Shown here: piece after piece, positions 26,041 to 33,829 of the stretch
Layout of the letters: every line of letters starts with the position of its first letter
How positions within the stretch are numbered: the stretch's first letter is position 1
Assembly (NCBI GenBank): GCA_005502925.1
Contig: SCPD01000002.1
Location: 496,001-560,000, forward strand
From: Rhizobiales bacterium Y(2018)
GTDB lineage: Bacteria > Pseudomonadota > Alphaproteobacteria > Rhizobiales > Aestuariivirgaceae
Direction: 5' to 3'
Length of the DNA: 64,000 nt
Translations under genes and position numbers: made by a program
Notes under the pieces: generated by a model
Database searches by the model: none
What the model was told of the DNA's origin: nothing
What the model saw: the letters and a program-made list of their open reading frames with translations, nothing else

Positions 26041-26781
26041 TTAGAACATCGCCGCGCCGCCATTGGGGCTGACGCATTGGCCGGTCATGAAGGTGGAGCC
26101 GGGCCCGGCGAGGAAGAGGGCGGCGGCGGCGATCTCTTCCGGCCGGCCGAGGCGGCCGAGCGGATTGTTCGATTCCTGGGCCAGCGTCTCTGCCGAGGTC
26201 TGCTCGATGCCGAGCATCGGCGTGTCGGTCGGGCCGGGGGCGATCGTGTTGACCAGGATCTTCGGGGCGAATTCGCGTGCCCAGGACCGCGTCATCGACA
26301 GCACGCCGCCTTTCGAGGCGCAATAGAGCGAGCAGTTCTCGCGCCCGAGATAAGCAAGCTCGGAGGAGATGTTGATCACCCGACCACCGCGGTCCTGTGC
26401 CACCATCAGCCGGAGCGCCTCGCGCCCGACCAGGAAGACGCCCTTCAGGTTGACGCCGATCTGCCGGTCGAAATCGGCGACGCTGGTTTCGAGCAGAGGT
26501 TTCTCGATCAGGATGCCAGCGCAGTTGACCAGAATGTCGATACCGCCCGACTTGCCGACCGCGTCGAAGAGCTGGACGACGTCCTTCTCATCCGCGACAT
26601 TGATGCGCCGGCCTTGGGCGCCGTTGCCCGTTGCCTTGACGGCGTCGGCAATGCTTGCCTCGCTCGCATAATCGGCGATCGTGACGGTGCCGCCTTCCTT
26701 CGCGAAGGCGATGGCGATCGCGCGGCCGATGCCGCTGGCGCCGCCGGTGACGACTGCGTGTTTTCCGTTGAGCATACCCAT
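26041..26781 (-). CDS. Short-chain dehydrogenase/reductase (SDR)
   Basis: A 246-residue classical SDR with the NAD(P)-binding TGGASGIGRA, NCAG, the catalytic serine in NISSELAYLG and YCASK, ending in FMTGQCVSPNGGAAMF. Its ATG shares one base with the stop codon of the preceding SDR (TAATG), so translation is coupled. The substrate is unknown. Confidence 0.9.
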   Translation of the reverse strand: MGMLNGKHAVVTGGASGIGRAIAIAFAKEGGTVTIADYASEASIADAVKATGNGAQGRRINVADEKDVVQLFDAVGKSGGIDILVNCAGILIEKPLLETSVADFDRQIGVNLKGVFLVGREALRLMVAQDRGGRVINISSELAYLGRENCSLYCASKGGVLSMTRSWAREFAPKILVNTIAPGPTDTPMLGIEQTSAETLAQESNNPLGRLGRPEEIAAAALFLAGPGSTFMTGQCVSPNGGAAMF

Positions 26782-27557
26782 TACGCCATCACCTCGCCGC
26801 GATCGACATTGACGGCCTGCCCGGTGATGTTCTTCGCCAGGTCGGAGGCCAGAAACAGATAGAGATTGGCGACGTCATCGGGCTCCATGAGACCGGGAAG
26901 CGCCTGGCCGGCCAGGATCTGGCTCAGCATTTCGTCTTCGCTGATCTCTGCATGCGCCGCGACCTCGGTCAGGGAGCGTAGGGCGGCGCGCGTCTTCACC
27001 CAGCCGGGACACACCGCGTTCACCCGGATATTGCGCGGCCCCAGCTCCTTGGCGAGAACGCGCATGAAGCCGAGATTGCCGTGCTTGGATGTCACATAGG
27101 CGGCGAATTCGGGAGCGGCGCTTTTCGACCAGACCGAGCCGGTGATGATGATGTTCGAGCCCGACGGCATCTGGGTCAACGCCTGGCGCGTCACATAATA
27201 GGTGCCGATGAGATTGATCTCGATGATGCGGGCGAAGAGCGCCTCGACCTCATCGCCTTCCTCATACATGGGGGTGAGCCGCTCGAGCCCGGCATTGTTG
27301 ATCAGGATGTCGAGCGGTCCGAGCCCGCCGACCGATTTGCGCACTTGCGCGCGATCGGTGATGTCGCAGATCTCGGCCCTGACCGGCTTGCCGGTGGCCT
27401 TCGTCATCTGCCTGGCGGCTTCCTGGATGTCGGCCGTGCTCGACAGGATCGTCACCTCGGCGCCGGCCCGCACGAAACCTTCAGCCACGGCATAGCCTAT
27501 GCCGTGGCTGGCCCCGGTCACGAGCGCCTTTTTGCCTGTGAAGTCGAAAGCCCCCAT
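26781..27557 (-). CDS. Short-chain dehydrogenase/reductase (SDR)
   Basis: A 258-residue classical SDR with TGASHGIGYA, NNAG, ITGSVWSKSA and YVTSK motifs, and a C-terminal ITGQAVNVDRG. It starts one base after the ATPase gene ends and is coupled to the next SDR. Two different SDRs in one operon suggest two successive oxidations, or a heteromeric pair. Confidence 0.9.
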   Translation of the reverse strand: MGAFDFTGKKALVTGASHGIGYAVAEGFVRAGAEVTILSSTADIQEAARQMTKATGKPVRAEICDITDRAQVRKSVGGLGPLDILINNAGLERLTPMYEEGDEVEALFARIIEINLIGTYYVTRQALTQMPSGSNIIITGSVWSKSAAPEFAAYVTSKHGNLGFMRVLAKELGPRNIRVNAVCPGWVKTRAALRSLTEVAAHAEISEDEMLSQILAGQALPGLMEPDDVANLYLFLASDLAKNITGQAVNVDRGEVMA

Positions 27558-28349
27558 TTATTCTGCTGCCTCCATGCTACGTTCTTCATTGCGGATCAGC
27601 GCCAGCACGTCGCGGCGGATCTTGCGGAAATCGGAATGATCGAGAATGTCGAGCCCGCGCTTCTCGGGCAGCGTGGCGCTGACCGGGATATCGGCGAGAA
27701 TGCGGGCCGGACGTTTCGAGAAGACGACGATGCGGTCGGCGAGCAGCACCGCTTCATCGACATCATGGGTGACGAAGATGACGGTCTTGCGCTCGGCCCG
27801 ACGCAGATCCATGAGCTGGAGCTGCAGGCGCTCGCGGCTCAAGGCATCGAGCGCGCCAAATGGCTCGTCCATCAGCAGCACCAGCGGGTTGGCTGCGAGG
27901 GTGCGGGCGATGGCGACGCGCTGGCGCATGCCGCCCGAGATGCGGTTGATCGTGTAATCGGCGAAAGGCGTCAGCCCGACGAGATCGAGATAGTGGCGGG
28001 CGATCTTCTCTTTCTCGGCCGCCGAGATGTCGCTCCTGTATTTGAGACCGAAGCGGATATTGCCGAGCACGGTGAGCCAGGGGAAGGACGAATAGGACTG
28101 GAACACCATGCCCTTGTCGCGGCTGGGTCCTTCGACGAGCGTGTCTTTGAGATAGATATCGCCCGACGTCGGCGTCTCGAGCCCGCCCACCATGCGCATC
28201 ACGGTGGTCTTGCCGCAGCCCGAAGGCCCGACAAAAACGACGAACTCGCCTTCCTGGATATCGAGCGATAGCGGCCGCACCACCGGAATGCTGCCGCCAT
28301 CGGGTGTGGTGAATTCCTTGGCGACGTCGCTGATACGGATGAAGCTCAT
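27558..28349 (-). CDS. ABC transporter ATP-binding protein, SsuB/TauB type
   Basis: A 263-residue ATPase with Walker A GPSGCGKTT (about 41-49), Q-loop FQSYSSFPWLTV, the signature ISGGMRQRVAIARTL, Walker B LVLLMDEPFGALD and switch THDVDEA. The ISGGM signature and FGALD are usual in nitrate, sulfonate and taurine importers. It is separated from its permease gene by repeat family B copy 2. Confidence 0.93.
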   Translation of the reverse strand: MSFIRISDVAKEFTTPDGGSIPVVRPLSLDIQEGEFVVFVGPSGCGKTTVMRMVGGLETPTSGDIYLKDTLVEGPSRDKGMVFQSYSSFPWLTVLGNIRFGLKYRSDISAAEKEKIARHYLDLVGLTPFADYTINRISGGMRQRVAIARTLAANPLVLLMDEPFGALDALSRERLQLQLMDLRRAERKTVIFVTHDVDEAVLLADRIVVFSKRPARILADIPVSATLPEKRGLDILDHSDFRKIRRDVLALIRNEERSMEAAE

Positions 28350-28380
28350 GCGCGGCCTCGCGGAATAGCAGCCGTCGTTC

Positions 28381-28505
28381 CCCTTCTCCCGCTTGCGGGA
28401 GAAGGTGCCCGAAGGGCGGATGAGGGTGTTGGTTGGGCTTGCACGGTCGGAGCCACACCCTCACCCGGCCTTCGGCCACCCTCTCCCGCAGGGCGGGAGA
28501 GGGGG
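28381..28505. repeat. Dispersed palindromic repeat, family B copy 2
   Basis: It starts CCCTTCTCCCGCTTGCGGG and ends with the mirrored CTCTCCCGC...GCGGGAGAGGGGG. Inner arms GGATGAGGGTGT and ACACCCTCACCC pair. It lies in the 203-nt gap between the ATPase and permease genes of one importer; the rest of this gap holds no gene. Confidence 0.8.
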
Positions 28506-28552
28506 AATATTCGGAGGCAGCTTGCGTGTTGATCCGGCATGTCAGCGCCCCC

Positions 28553-29416
28553 TCATTGCAAATACCGGAACCAGCGCCGGTGCAGAGCGCGGATCGCCTG
28601 GTCGGAAACGAGGCCGATGATGCCGATGGTGAGGATGCCGGCGAAGACTTCCGGTGATTTGCCGTAGCGCCGCGCCGTCCATAATTCGTAACCGACGCCG
28701 GAGCTCGAGGCGACGATCTCGGCGACGATGAGATAGGTCCAGCACCAGCCAAGCGTGATGCGCAGGCTGTCGACCATGTTGGGCAGCATGGCGCGCAGCA
28801 GAACATCTTTCATCAAAGACGAGTCGGAGGCACCGAGCGTGCGTCCGGTCTCGATGAATTCCTTGGGCACCCGCCGCGCATCATCGGCAACGAGCAGGAT
28901 GAGCTGGAAGAACGTGCCGATCCACAGAAGCGTGATCTTGGAGCCTTCGCCGATGCCGAGCCAGATCAAGGTGAGCGGCACCAAAGCGGGCACCGGCAAA
29001 TAGCGCACGAAATCGATGATCGGCTCGAGCAGGGCGGTGATGGCGCGATAGCCGCTCATCAATATGCCGAGCGGGATGGCGATGAGGGCGGAGGCAAGGA
29101 ACGCCGCCCAGACGCGCCCGACGCTGATGCCGATATCGCCGATATAGCCATCGGCGAAGAGCCGGCCCCAGGCCGCCACTACGGCGAAGGGCGACGGCAG
29201 GATCTGCGGCTGGACGAGACCGGTTTCGGCGACGAGCGCCCAGGCGCCCAGCACCGCCAGGAAGGCGGCAATGCTGAGCCATAATTCAAGTCCCGGCTGT
29301 GGCGGCCCGCGGAAGGTGACGACATCGCGCCACGCCGCCCGGCGCGCCGGCGGAGCGGCATTGCGCTCCGCCGCCGGCTTTCTGGCTTCGTCGCTCGCCA
29401 CGGTCACGCTGCTCAC
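28553..29416 (-). CDS. ABC transporter permease, SsuC/TauC type
   Basis: A 287-residue permease. A hydrophilic N-terminus (about 1-40, Arg/Ala-rich) precedes about six membrane helices. The coupling loop is ETGRTLGASDSSLMKDVLLRAMLPNMVDSLR. The start is a GTG in a GTGA overlap with the binding-protein stop codon. Confidence 0.92.
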   Translation of the reverse strand: MSSVTVASDEARKPAAERNAAPPARRAAWRDVVTFRGPPQPGLELWLSIAAFLAVLGAWALVAETGLVQPQILPSPFAVVAAWGRLFADGYIGDIGISVGRVWAAFLASALIAIPLGILMSGYRAITALLEPIIDFVRYLPVPALVPLTLIWLGIGEGSKITLLWIGTFFQLILLVADDARRVPKEFIETGRTLGASDSSLMKDVLLRAMLPNMVDSLRITLGWCWTYLIVAEIVASSSGVGYELWTARRYGKSPEVFAGILTIGIIGLVSDQAIRALHRRWFRYLQ

Positions 29417-30426
29417 TTGATCTGATTGACGATCGTCCGGTCGATATGGTCTTCCGGCAGGAGCTTCACGTCGGAAGAGCCGAATTCGAGATTGAGATCC
29501 ATCGTCTCCTTGAATATCTCATAGACGCGGCCTTCCTTGTCGACCGAGCCGATGAAGTCCTTCGATTCGGCGAGCGGCGTGTAGCGGAAATTCGGCAGCG
29601 TCGCCTTGAAGTCATCAGGCGTGATCGAGAAATGCTTGGCGATGATCGGGATCGCCGCTTCCTGATTGGCGTTGAAATAATCGACGGCGCGATAGACGGC
29701 ACGCAGAAATTTCACGTACTTGTCAGGATTTGTCTTCAGCTCACCGGTATGCGCCATGACGATGTCGAGGATCAGGTCCTTCTGGTCCTTGGACGAGGTC
29801 AGGATATGGGCGCCACGCTCCTTATGCGCGGTGACGACCTGGCTCAGCACCGGCTCATAGGTGCCGATCGCCGCGACCTTGGGATCGCTGAACACGCCGA
29901 TCGCATCGGCCGCCGCGATGTCCGTCAACGTCGTGTCCTTGATCGAGAGATTGCATTCCTTCTTGAGCGCCATCTGCATGATGAGGCGCGCCGGCAGGTT
30001 CGGCTCGACCGCGATGGTCTTGCCCTTGAGGTCGCAGACCGACTTGATCGACTGGTCGGCCGCCCAGCCGTCGCCGCCGGTCGACAGATCGATCGTGCCG
30101 ATGATGATGCCTTGCGTCTCCTTGCGCCGGCCGAGGCCCTGATATTCGCCAACGGTGCGCAGATAGCAGTCGATATCGCCGCGCTCCATGGCTGCGATCG
30201 CATTGGGCATGTCGTCATCAAGGATCTCTTCGACCTCGATGCCTTCTTCCTTGAAGTAGCCGAGCTCATTGGCGAGATGGACCGGCCCGAAGCCGACCCA
30301 GACCGGATACATGCAGGTCACTTTTTGCGGATTGCCGACGCCGGCCTCCGCTGGCGCGCCGGCAAGGCTGGCGGTCGCCAAGGCGGTCCCGAGGCATAAA
30401 ACAAGTGTTCTGAAAGACTTCAGCAT
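29413..30426 (-). CDS. ABC transporter substrate-binding protein, SsuA/TauA/NMT1 type
   Basis: A 337-residue periplasmic protein. The signal peptide is MLKSFRTLVLCLGTALATAS... with AEA/GVG as the likely cleavage region. The mature start VTCMYPVWVGFGPVHLANELGYF and EEILDDDMPNAIAAMERGDIDC are typical of this family. The open frame runs back to 31491 through the LysR gene, which is a shadow; the ATG at 30426 has a good signal peptide. It is the first gene of the operon. The ligand is unknown. Confidence 0.9.
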   Translation of the reverse strand: MLKSFRTLVLCLGTALATASLAGAPAEAGVGNPQKVTCMYPVWVGFGPVHLANELGYFKEEGIEVEEILDDDMPNAIAAMERGDIDCYLRTVGEYQGLGRRKETQGIIIGTIDLSTGGDGWAADQSIKSVCDLKGKTIAVEPNLPARLIMQMALKKECNLSIKDTTLTDIAAADAIGVFSDPKVAAIGTYEPVLSQVVTAHKERGAHILTSSKDQKDLILDIVMAHTGELKTNPDKYVKFLRAVYRAVDYFNANQEAAIPIIAKHFSITPDDFKATLPNFRYTPLAESKDFIGSVDKEGRVYEIFKETMDLNLEFGSSDVKLLPEDHIDRTIVNQIK

Positions 30427-30496
30427 GGTCGTTCTCCCTGTCGAGCGCGGTCTCTGCAGGTTGCCGCGCATTGATAGCCCTCCTGATCTTATTTGC

Positions 30497-30513
30497 TTCC
30501 GAAACAATCGGAA
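30497..30513. promoter_or_regulatory. Palindrome in the LysR/ABC divergent promoter region
   Basis: TTCCGAAACAATCGGAA has 5-bp arms and a 7-nt centre, of the size expected for a LysR-type binding site. A second ATTCGGAAAACGAA lies at 30537-30550. The region (30427-30558) separates the divergent LysR gene and the importer operon. Confidence 0.5.
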
Positions 30514-30558
30514 AAGAGGCAAGATCAGATCATTACATTCGGAAAACGAAAGTATCCC

Positions 30559-31479
30559 ATGCGCCAGCTTCTCGATGTCGATTTGCGGCTCATCCGCATC
30601 TTCCGGGTCATCGCCGAGTCGAAGGGGCTGGCCGGCGCCCAGCTTGTCCTCAATCTCAGCCAGTCGCGCATCTCGACCAGCCTCGCCGAGCTCGAGGCGC
30701 GGCTTGGCGCCAGGCTGTGCCGGCGCGGCCGCTCGGGCTTCGCGCTGACCGAAGCGGGACGCGCCGTCTATGACGCCTCGCATGATCTCTTCGCGGCGGT
30801 CGACCGTTTCTGCAACGAGGCCGGCACGGTGTCGCTCAATCTGCGCCGGGTGGTGAAGCTCGGTGCGGTCGATGCGCTCGCCACCAATGCCGAAATGGCG
30901 CTGGCTCGCGCCGTCGGACATTTCCGCCAGGCCACCCCCTCGGTGCAGATCGATTTCACGATCGCGGGGCCAGAGGAGCTGGAAGGGCAGCTCATCGCCG
31001 GGGCGCGCGACGTCATCATCGTGCCCAGCATCACCAAACGCGCCGATCTCGCTTACCTGCCGGTCTGCGCCGAGAAGCAGTCGCTCTATTGCGCCAAGGG
31101 CCATCCGCTGTTCGGCGTCGAGGAGAAGACCGCGGAGCGCGATCTGCCGCGTCATGCCATCGTGGCGCGCGGTTATCTGCACAGCCAGGACCTGAAGCGG
31201 CTCGGTTATCGCCAGGCCGATGCGACGGTGGAAATGATGGAGGCGCAGCTCATTCTCATCCTGAGCGGCGGCTTCATCGGCTATCTGCCCGCCCATTATG
31301 CACTGCCCTGGGTCGAGCGCGGCGAGCTGCGCTGCCTGTGCGACGACAAATTCGGCTATGAATCGACCTTCTATGCGGTGAGCCAGAGGAGCGCCCGCGA
31401 GAACCCGCTTCTGCGCCGCTTCCTGGCGAGCCTGACGGAAACGAAGCGCCAGCGGGCAGTTCTCGAGCATGTTGATTGA
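30559..31479 (+). CDS. LysR family transcriptional regulator
   Basis: A 306-residue regulator. The N-terminal winged helix (LDVDLRLIRIFRVIAESKGLAGAQLVLNLSQSRISTSLAELEARLGARLC) is followed by a periplasmic-binding-like effector domain. The ATG at 30559 is chosen over 30493, which lies in the promoter. It is divergent from the taurine-type importer operon, which it most likely controls, and upstream of an aminotransferase gene. Confidence 0.93.
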   Translation: MRQLLDVDLRLIRIFRVIAESKGLAGAQLVLNLSQSRISTSLAELEARLGARLCRRGRSGFALTEAGRAVYDASHDLFAAVDRFCNEAGTVSLNLRRVVKLGAVDALATNAEMALARAVGHFRQATPSVQIDFTIAGPEELEGQLIAGARDVIIVPSITKRADLAYLPVCAEKQSLYCAKGHPLFGVEEKTAERDLPRHAIVARGYLHSQDLKRLGYRQADATVEMMEAQLILILSGGFIGYLPAHYALPWVERGELRCLCDDKFGYESTFYAVSQRSARENPLLRRFLASLTETKRQRAVLEHVD

Positions 31480-31491
31480 TCGAACAATCAA
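31472..31491. promoter_or_regulatory. Palindrome overlapping the LysR stop codon (hairpin or operator)
   Basis: TTGATTG and CAATCAA are perfect 7-bp arms around ATCGAA, followed by AATTATT. It can act as a weak terminator of the LysR gene, or as an operator immediately upstream of the aminotransferase promoter. The sequence alone does not decide. Confidence 0.45.
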
Positions 31492-31496
31492 AATTA

Positions 31497-31526
31497 TTGA
31501 CTCGGCCAGACTGGGACGCCTATCCT
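31497..31526 (+). promoter_or_regulatory. Putative promoter of the aminotransferase gene
   Basis: TTGACT (31497-31502), an 18-nt spacer and TATCCT (31521-31526). It is followed by a long leader holding a single-arm copy of repeat family A. Confidence 0.4.
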
Positions 31527-31557
31527 CGGGCTGAATTCAGAAAGAGCCATCAAAAGC

Positions 31558-31620
31558 CCTCATGCTGAGGTGGCCGCGAAGCGGCCCTCGAAGCATCCCT
31601 CAGGATAGAGTGAAGGGTGA
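31558..31620. repeat. Dispersed palindromic repeat, family A, single-arm copy 3
   Basis: Only the left half is present: CTGAGGTGGCCGCGAAGCGG, then CCTCGAAGCATCC and the spacer piece TCAGGATAGAGTGA. The right arm is missing. Unlike the other copies it lies in the 5' leader of a gene rather than after stop codons. Confidence 0.75.
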
Positions 31621-31656
31621 GGATGATGAGTGGCCCGGATCAATAAGAGGAACCTC

Positions 31657-33051
31657 ATGTCCGACACACCTGGCGCGCAATGGAATGCCGGCGAGACCGA
31701 AGCGGATGCGAAATTGCATCTTCTGTCGCCGTCCGAGGAGATGGCGAAACTCGGCCAAGGCATGCGGCCACTGATCGCTTATGGCGAGGGCATCCATGTC
31801 GTCGACGCGCATGGAAGGCGTATCATCGACGGCCCGGCCGGCATGTGGTGCACCCAGATCGGTTATGGCCGCAGAGAGATCGCCGACGCGGTTTCGGCGC
31901 AGGCGCTCAAGCTTTCCTATAATTCGCCCTGGTACACGACCAACTCACCCTCGGCGGAGCTTGCCAGGCGCATCGCCGAGGTGACGCCCGGCGATCTCAA
32001 CCGCGTCTTCTTCACCACCGGCGGTTCGACCGCGGTGGATTCGGCGCTGCGTTTCACCGAATTCTACAACAATGTGCTGGGGCGCCCCGAGAAGAAGCAC
32101 ATCATCGTGCGCCGCGAGGGCTATCACGGCAGCACCAGCCTCACCGCCTCTTGTTCCGGCCGCTCCTTCAACTGGCAGAATTTCGATATCGCGTCGCCGC
32201 GCATCACCTTCATCTCGTGCCCTAATATCCGCCTGGCGCCGGGACTGACGGAAGCCCAGTTCCTCGATCAGCTGGTGCGTGAATTCGAGGACACGGTGGC
32301 GAAGATCGGCCCGGACAAAGTGGCCACCTTCCTGGCCGAGCCGCTGCAAGCTTCCGGCGGCGTCATCATCCCGCCCAAAGGCTATCACGCCCGCATCAAG
32401 GCCATCTGCGAGAAGCACGACATCATCTATATCTCAGACGAGGTGGTGACCGCGTTCGGCCGTTGCGGCGAATGGTTCGCCTCCGAAAAAGTCTTCGGCG
32501 TCGTGCCCGACATCATCACTTTCGCCAAGGGCGTCACCTCGGGTTATGTGCCCCTGGGCGGCTTCGCGGTGTCGGAGCGCCTGATCGCCAAGGTTTCAGG
32601 CGAGAACGCCAAGGGCAGCTATTACAGCAACGGCTATACCTATTCGTCCCATCCGGTGAGCTGCGCCGCGGCGCTGGCCAATATGGATGTGATCGAGAAG
32701 GACGGCATTCTGAAACATGTGCGCGATGTGGCGGTCCATTTCGCCGAAGGCTTGCGCAGCCTCAAAGGTCTGCCCCATGTCGCCGACATAAGGGTCGCAG
32801 GGCTGGTCGGCTGCGTCGAATGCCTGGTCGATACGTCCTCGCCGGAGGTGACGGATCGCGACAAGAAGGTCGGCGGCCGCATCGATACCCATTGCTTCGA
32901 TCTGGGCCTTCTGGTCCGCCCGCTCGGCAATGTCTGCGTCCTGTCGCCGCCGCTCATCATCACCAAGGCGGAGATCGACCAGATGATCGGCATCCTGCGG
33001 CAAGGCATCCTCAAGGCGGCCGCCGACCTCAAGGAGCCGGTCGCCGCTTGA
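31657..33051 (+). CDS. Class III (omega) aminotransferase
   Basis: A 464-residue PLP enzyme. It shows TTGGSTAVDSALRF (121-134), REGYHGST (153-160), ISDEVVTAFGRCGEWF (PLP aspartate D261) and FAKGVTSGYVPLGG (lysine K291). The start at 31657 has AGAGGAA 4 nt upstream; the frame from 31630 lacks one. This subgroup acts on omega-amino acids, beta-alanine, GABA, putrescine or taurine with pyruvate. It is followed by a TetR regulator and sits between two regulators. Confidence 0.92.
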   Translation: MSDTPGAQWNAGETEADAKLHLLSPSEEMAKLGQGMRPLIAYGEGIHVVDAHGRRIIDGPAGMWCTQIGYGRREIADAVSAQALKLSYNSPWYTTNSPSAELARRIAEVTPGDLNRVFFTTGGSTAVDSALRFTEFYNNVLGRPEKKHIIVRREGYHGSTSLTASCSGRSFNWQNFDIASPRITFISCPNIRLAPGLTEAQFLDQLVREFEDTVAKIGPDKVATFLAEPLQASGGVIIPPKGYHARIKAICEKHDIIYISDEVVTAFGRCGEWFASEKVFGVVPDIITFAKGVTSGYVPLGGFAVSERLIAKVSGENAKGSYYSNGYTYSSHPVSCAAALANMDVIEKDGILKHVRDVAVHFAEGLRSLKGLPHVADIRVAGLVGCVECLVDTSSPEVTDRDKKVGGRIDTHCFDLGLLVRPLGNVCVLSPPLIITKAEIDQMIGILRQGILKAAADLKEPVAA

Positions 33052-33055
33052 CGTC

Positions 33056-33102
33056 GAGCAAATCCCGCCAAAGTTGAAGACTTTGGCGATAAGGATTTGC
33101 TC
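33056..33102. repeat. Nested inverted repeat after the aminotransferase gene
   Basis: Two nested pairs of perfect 9-bp arms: GAGCAAATC (33056-33064) with GATTTGCTC (33094-33102), and CGCCAAAGT (33066-33074) with ACTTTGGCG (33080-33088). No T-run follows directly, so this is a hairpin element rather than a classical terminator. Confidence 0.7.
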
Positions 33103-33129
33103 AACTATATATTTGGCGCGAATCCTTTT

Positions 33130-33153
33130 CGGCGAAGTGATTCCACTTCGCCG
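33130..33153. repeat. Perfect hairpin upstream of the TetR gene
   Basis: CGGCGAAGTG, loop ATTC, CACTTCGCCG: a perfect 10-bp stem, 55 nt before the TetR start. It may be a repeat unit or an operator for the TetR protein. Confidence 0.6.
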
Positions 33154-33208
33154 GGATGCGCGTGACCGGGGCCGCATATCCGGAGCCGATCAACAGGATA
33201 GAACGGAA

Positions 33209-33829
33209 GTGGCCGTCAAAGCCCGCATCGCCTCACGCGAGGATCAGGTCCAGGAACGCCGGCGCTCGCTGCTCGACGCCGCGGCGAAAGTGATCGCGCG
33301 CAAGGGCCTCACCGGCATCACCATGAACGACATCGCGCAGGAAGCGGGTTGCAGCTATGGCGTCGCCGCCTTCCATTTCAAGTCCAAGGACGGTCTCATC
33401 CAGGCGGCGCTCGATCACCTTGTCGCCGAATATGACACGGCGCTCAACCGCCCGGGCGCCGAGAACGAAGAGCCCGCCGACCGGCTGAAGGCGATGGTGC
33501 TGCTCGACTTCGACGCCCGGATCTCCAATGCCGAGCATGTGGCGGTATGGAGTGCCTTCTGGGCGGAATCGGCGCGCAATGCCGAGTATCGCCGCCGCCT
33601 GGTCGAGCTCAAGGCGCGTTACCATGCTTTCGTGAAAGTGGAAGTGGCGGCCCTCGCCAAGGCGCGCAAGCTCAAAGTCGATGCGGCGGTGATCGCCAGC
33701 ACGCTGAACGCCATCGTTGACGGCTTCTGGATCGCCAATCAGGTCCAGGCCTCAGGCCTTCTCGGCCAGAAGCAGGCGCGTCATGCCTGCTTCCTCTATC
33801 TCAGGTCGATCTTCCCGGAAGATTTCTAG
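33209..33829 (+). CDS. TetR family transcriptional regulator (BetI-like)
   Basis: A 206-residue regulator. The N-terminal helix-turn-helix is RRSLLDAAAKVIARKGLTGITMNDIAQEAGCSYGVAAFHFKSKDGL. The C-terminal domain contains VWSAFWAESARNAEYRRR and IVDGFWI, as in BetI-type proteins. The GTG at 33209 gives the usual family length; the ATG at 33074 would place the hairpins inside the coding sequence. Its end overlaps the convergent MFS gene by 29 nt. Confidence 0.9.
   Translation: MAVKARIASREDQVQERRRSLLDAAAKVIARKGLTGITMNDIAQEAGCSYGVAAFHFKSKDGLIQAALDHLVAEYDTALNRPGAENEEPADRLKAMVLLDFDARISNAEHVAVWSAFWAESARNAEYRRRLVELKARYHAFVKVEVAALAKARKLKVDAAVIASTLNAIVDGFWIANQVQASGLLGQKQARHACFLYLRSIFPEDF

Noticed and set aside
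33801-33829. 29-nt convergent overlap of TetR and MFS genes as a regulatory device
   Set aside because: Short tail overlaps are frequent in compact genomes; nothing further supports a special role.
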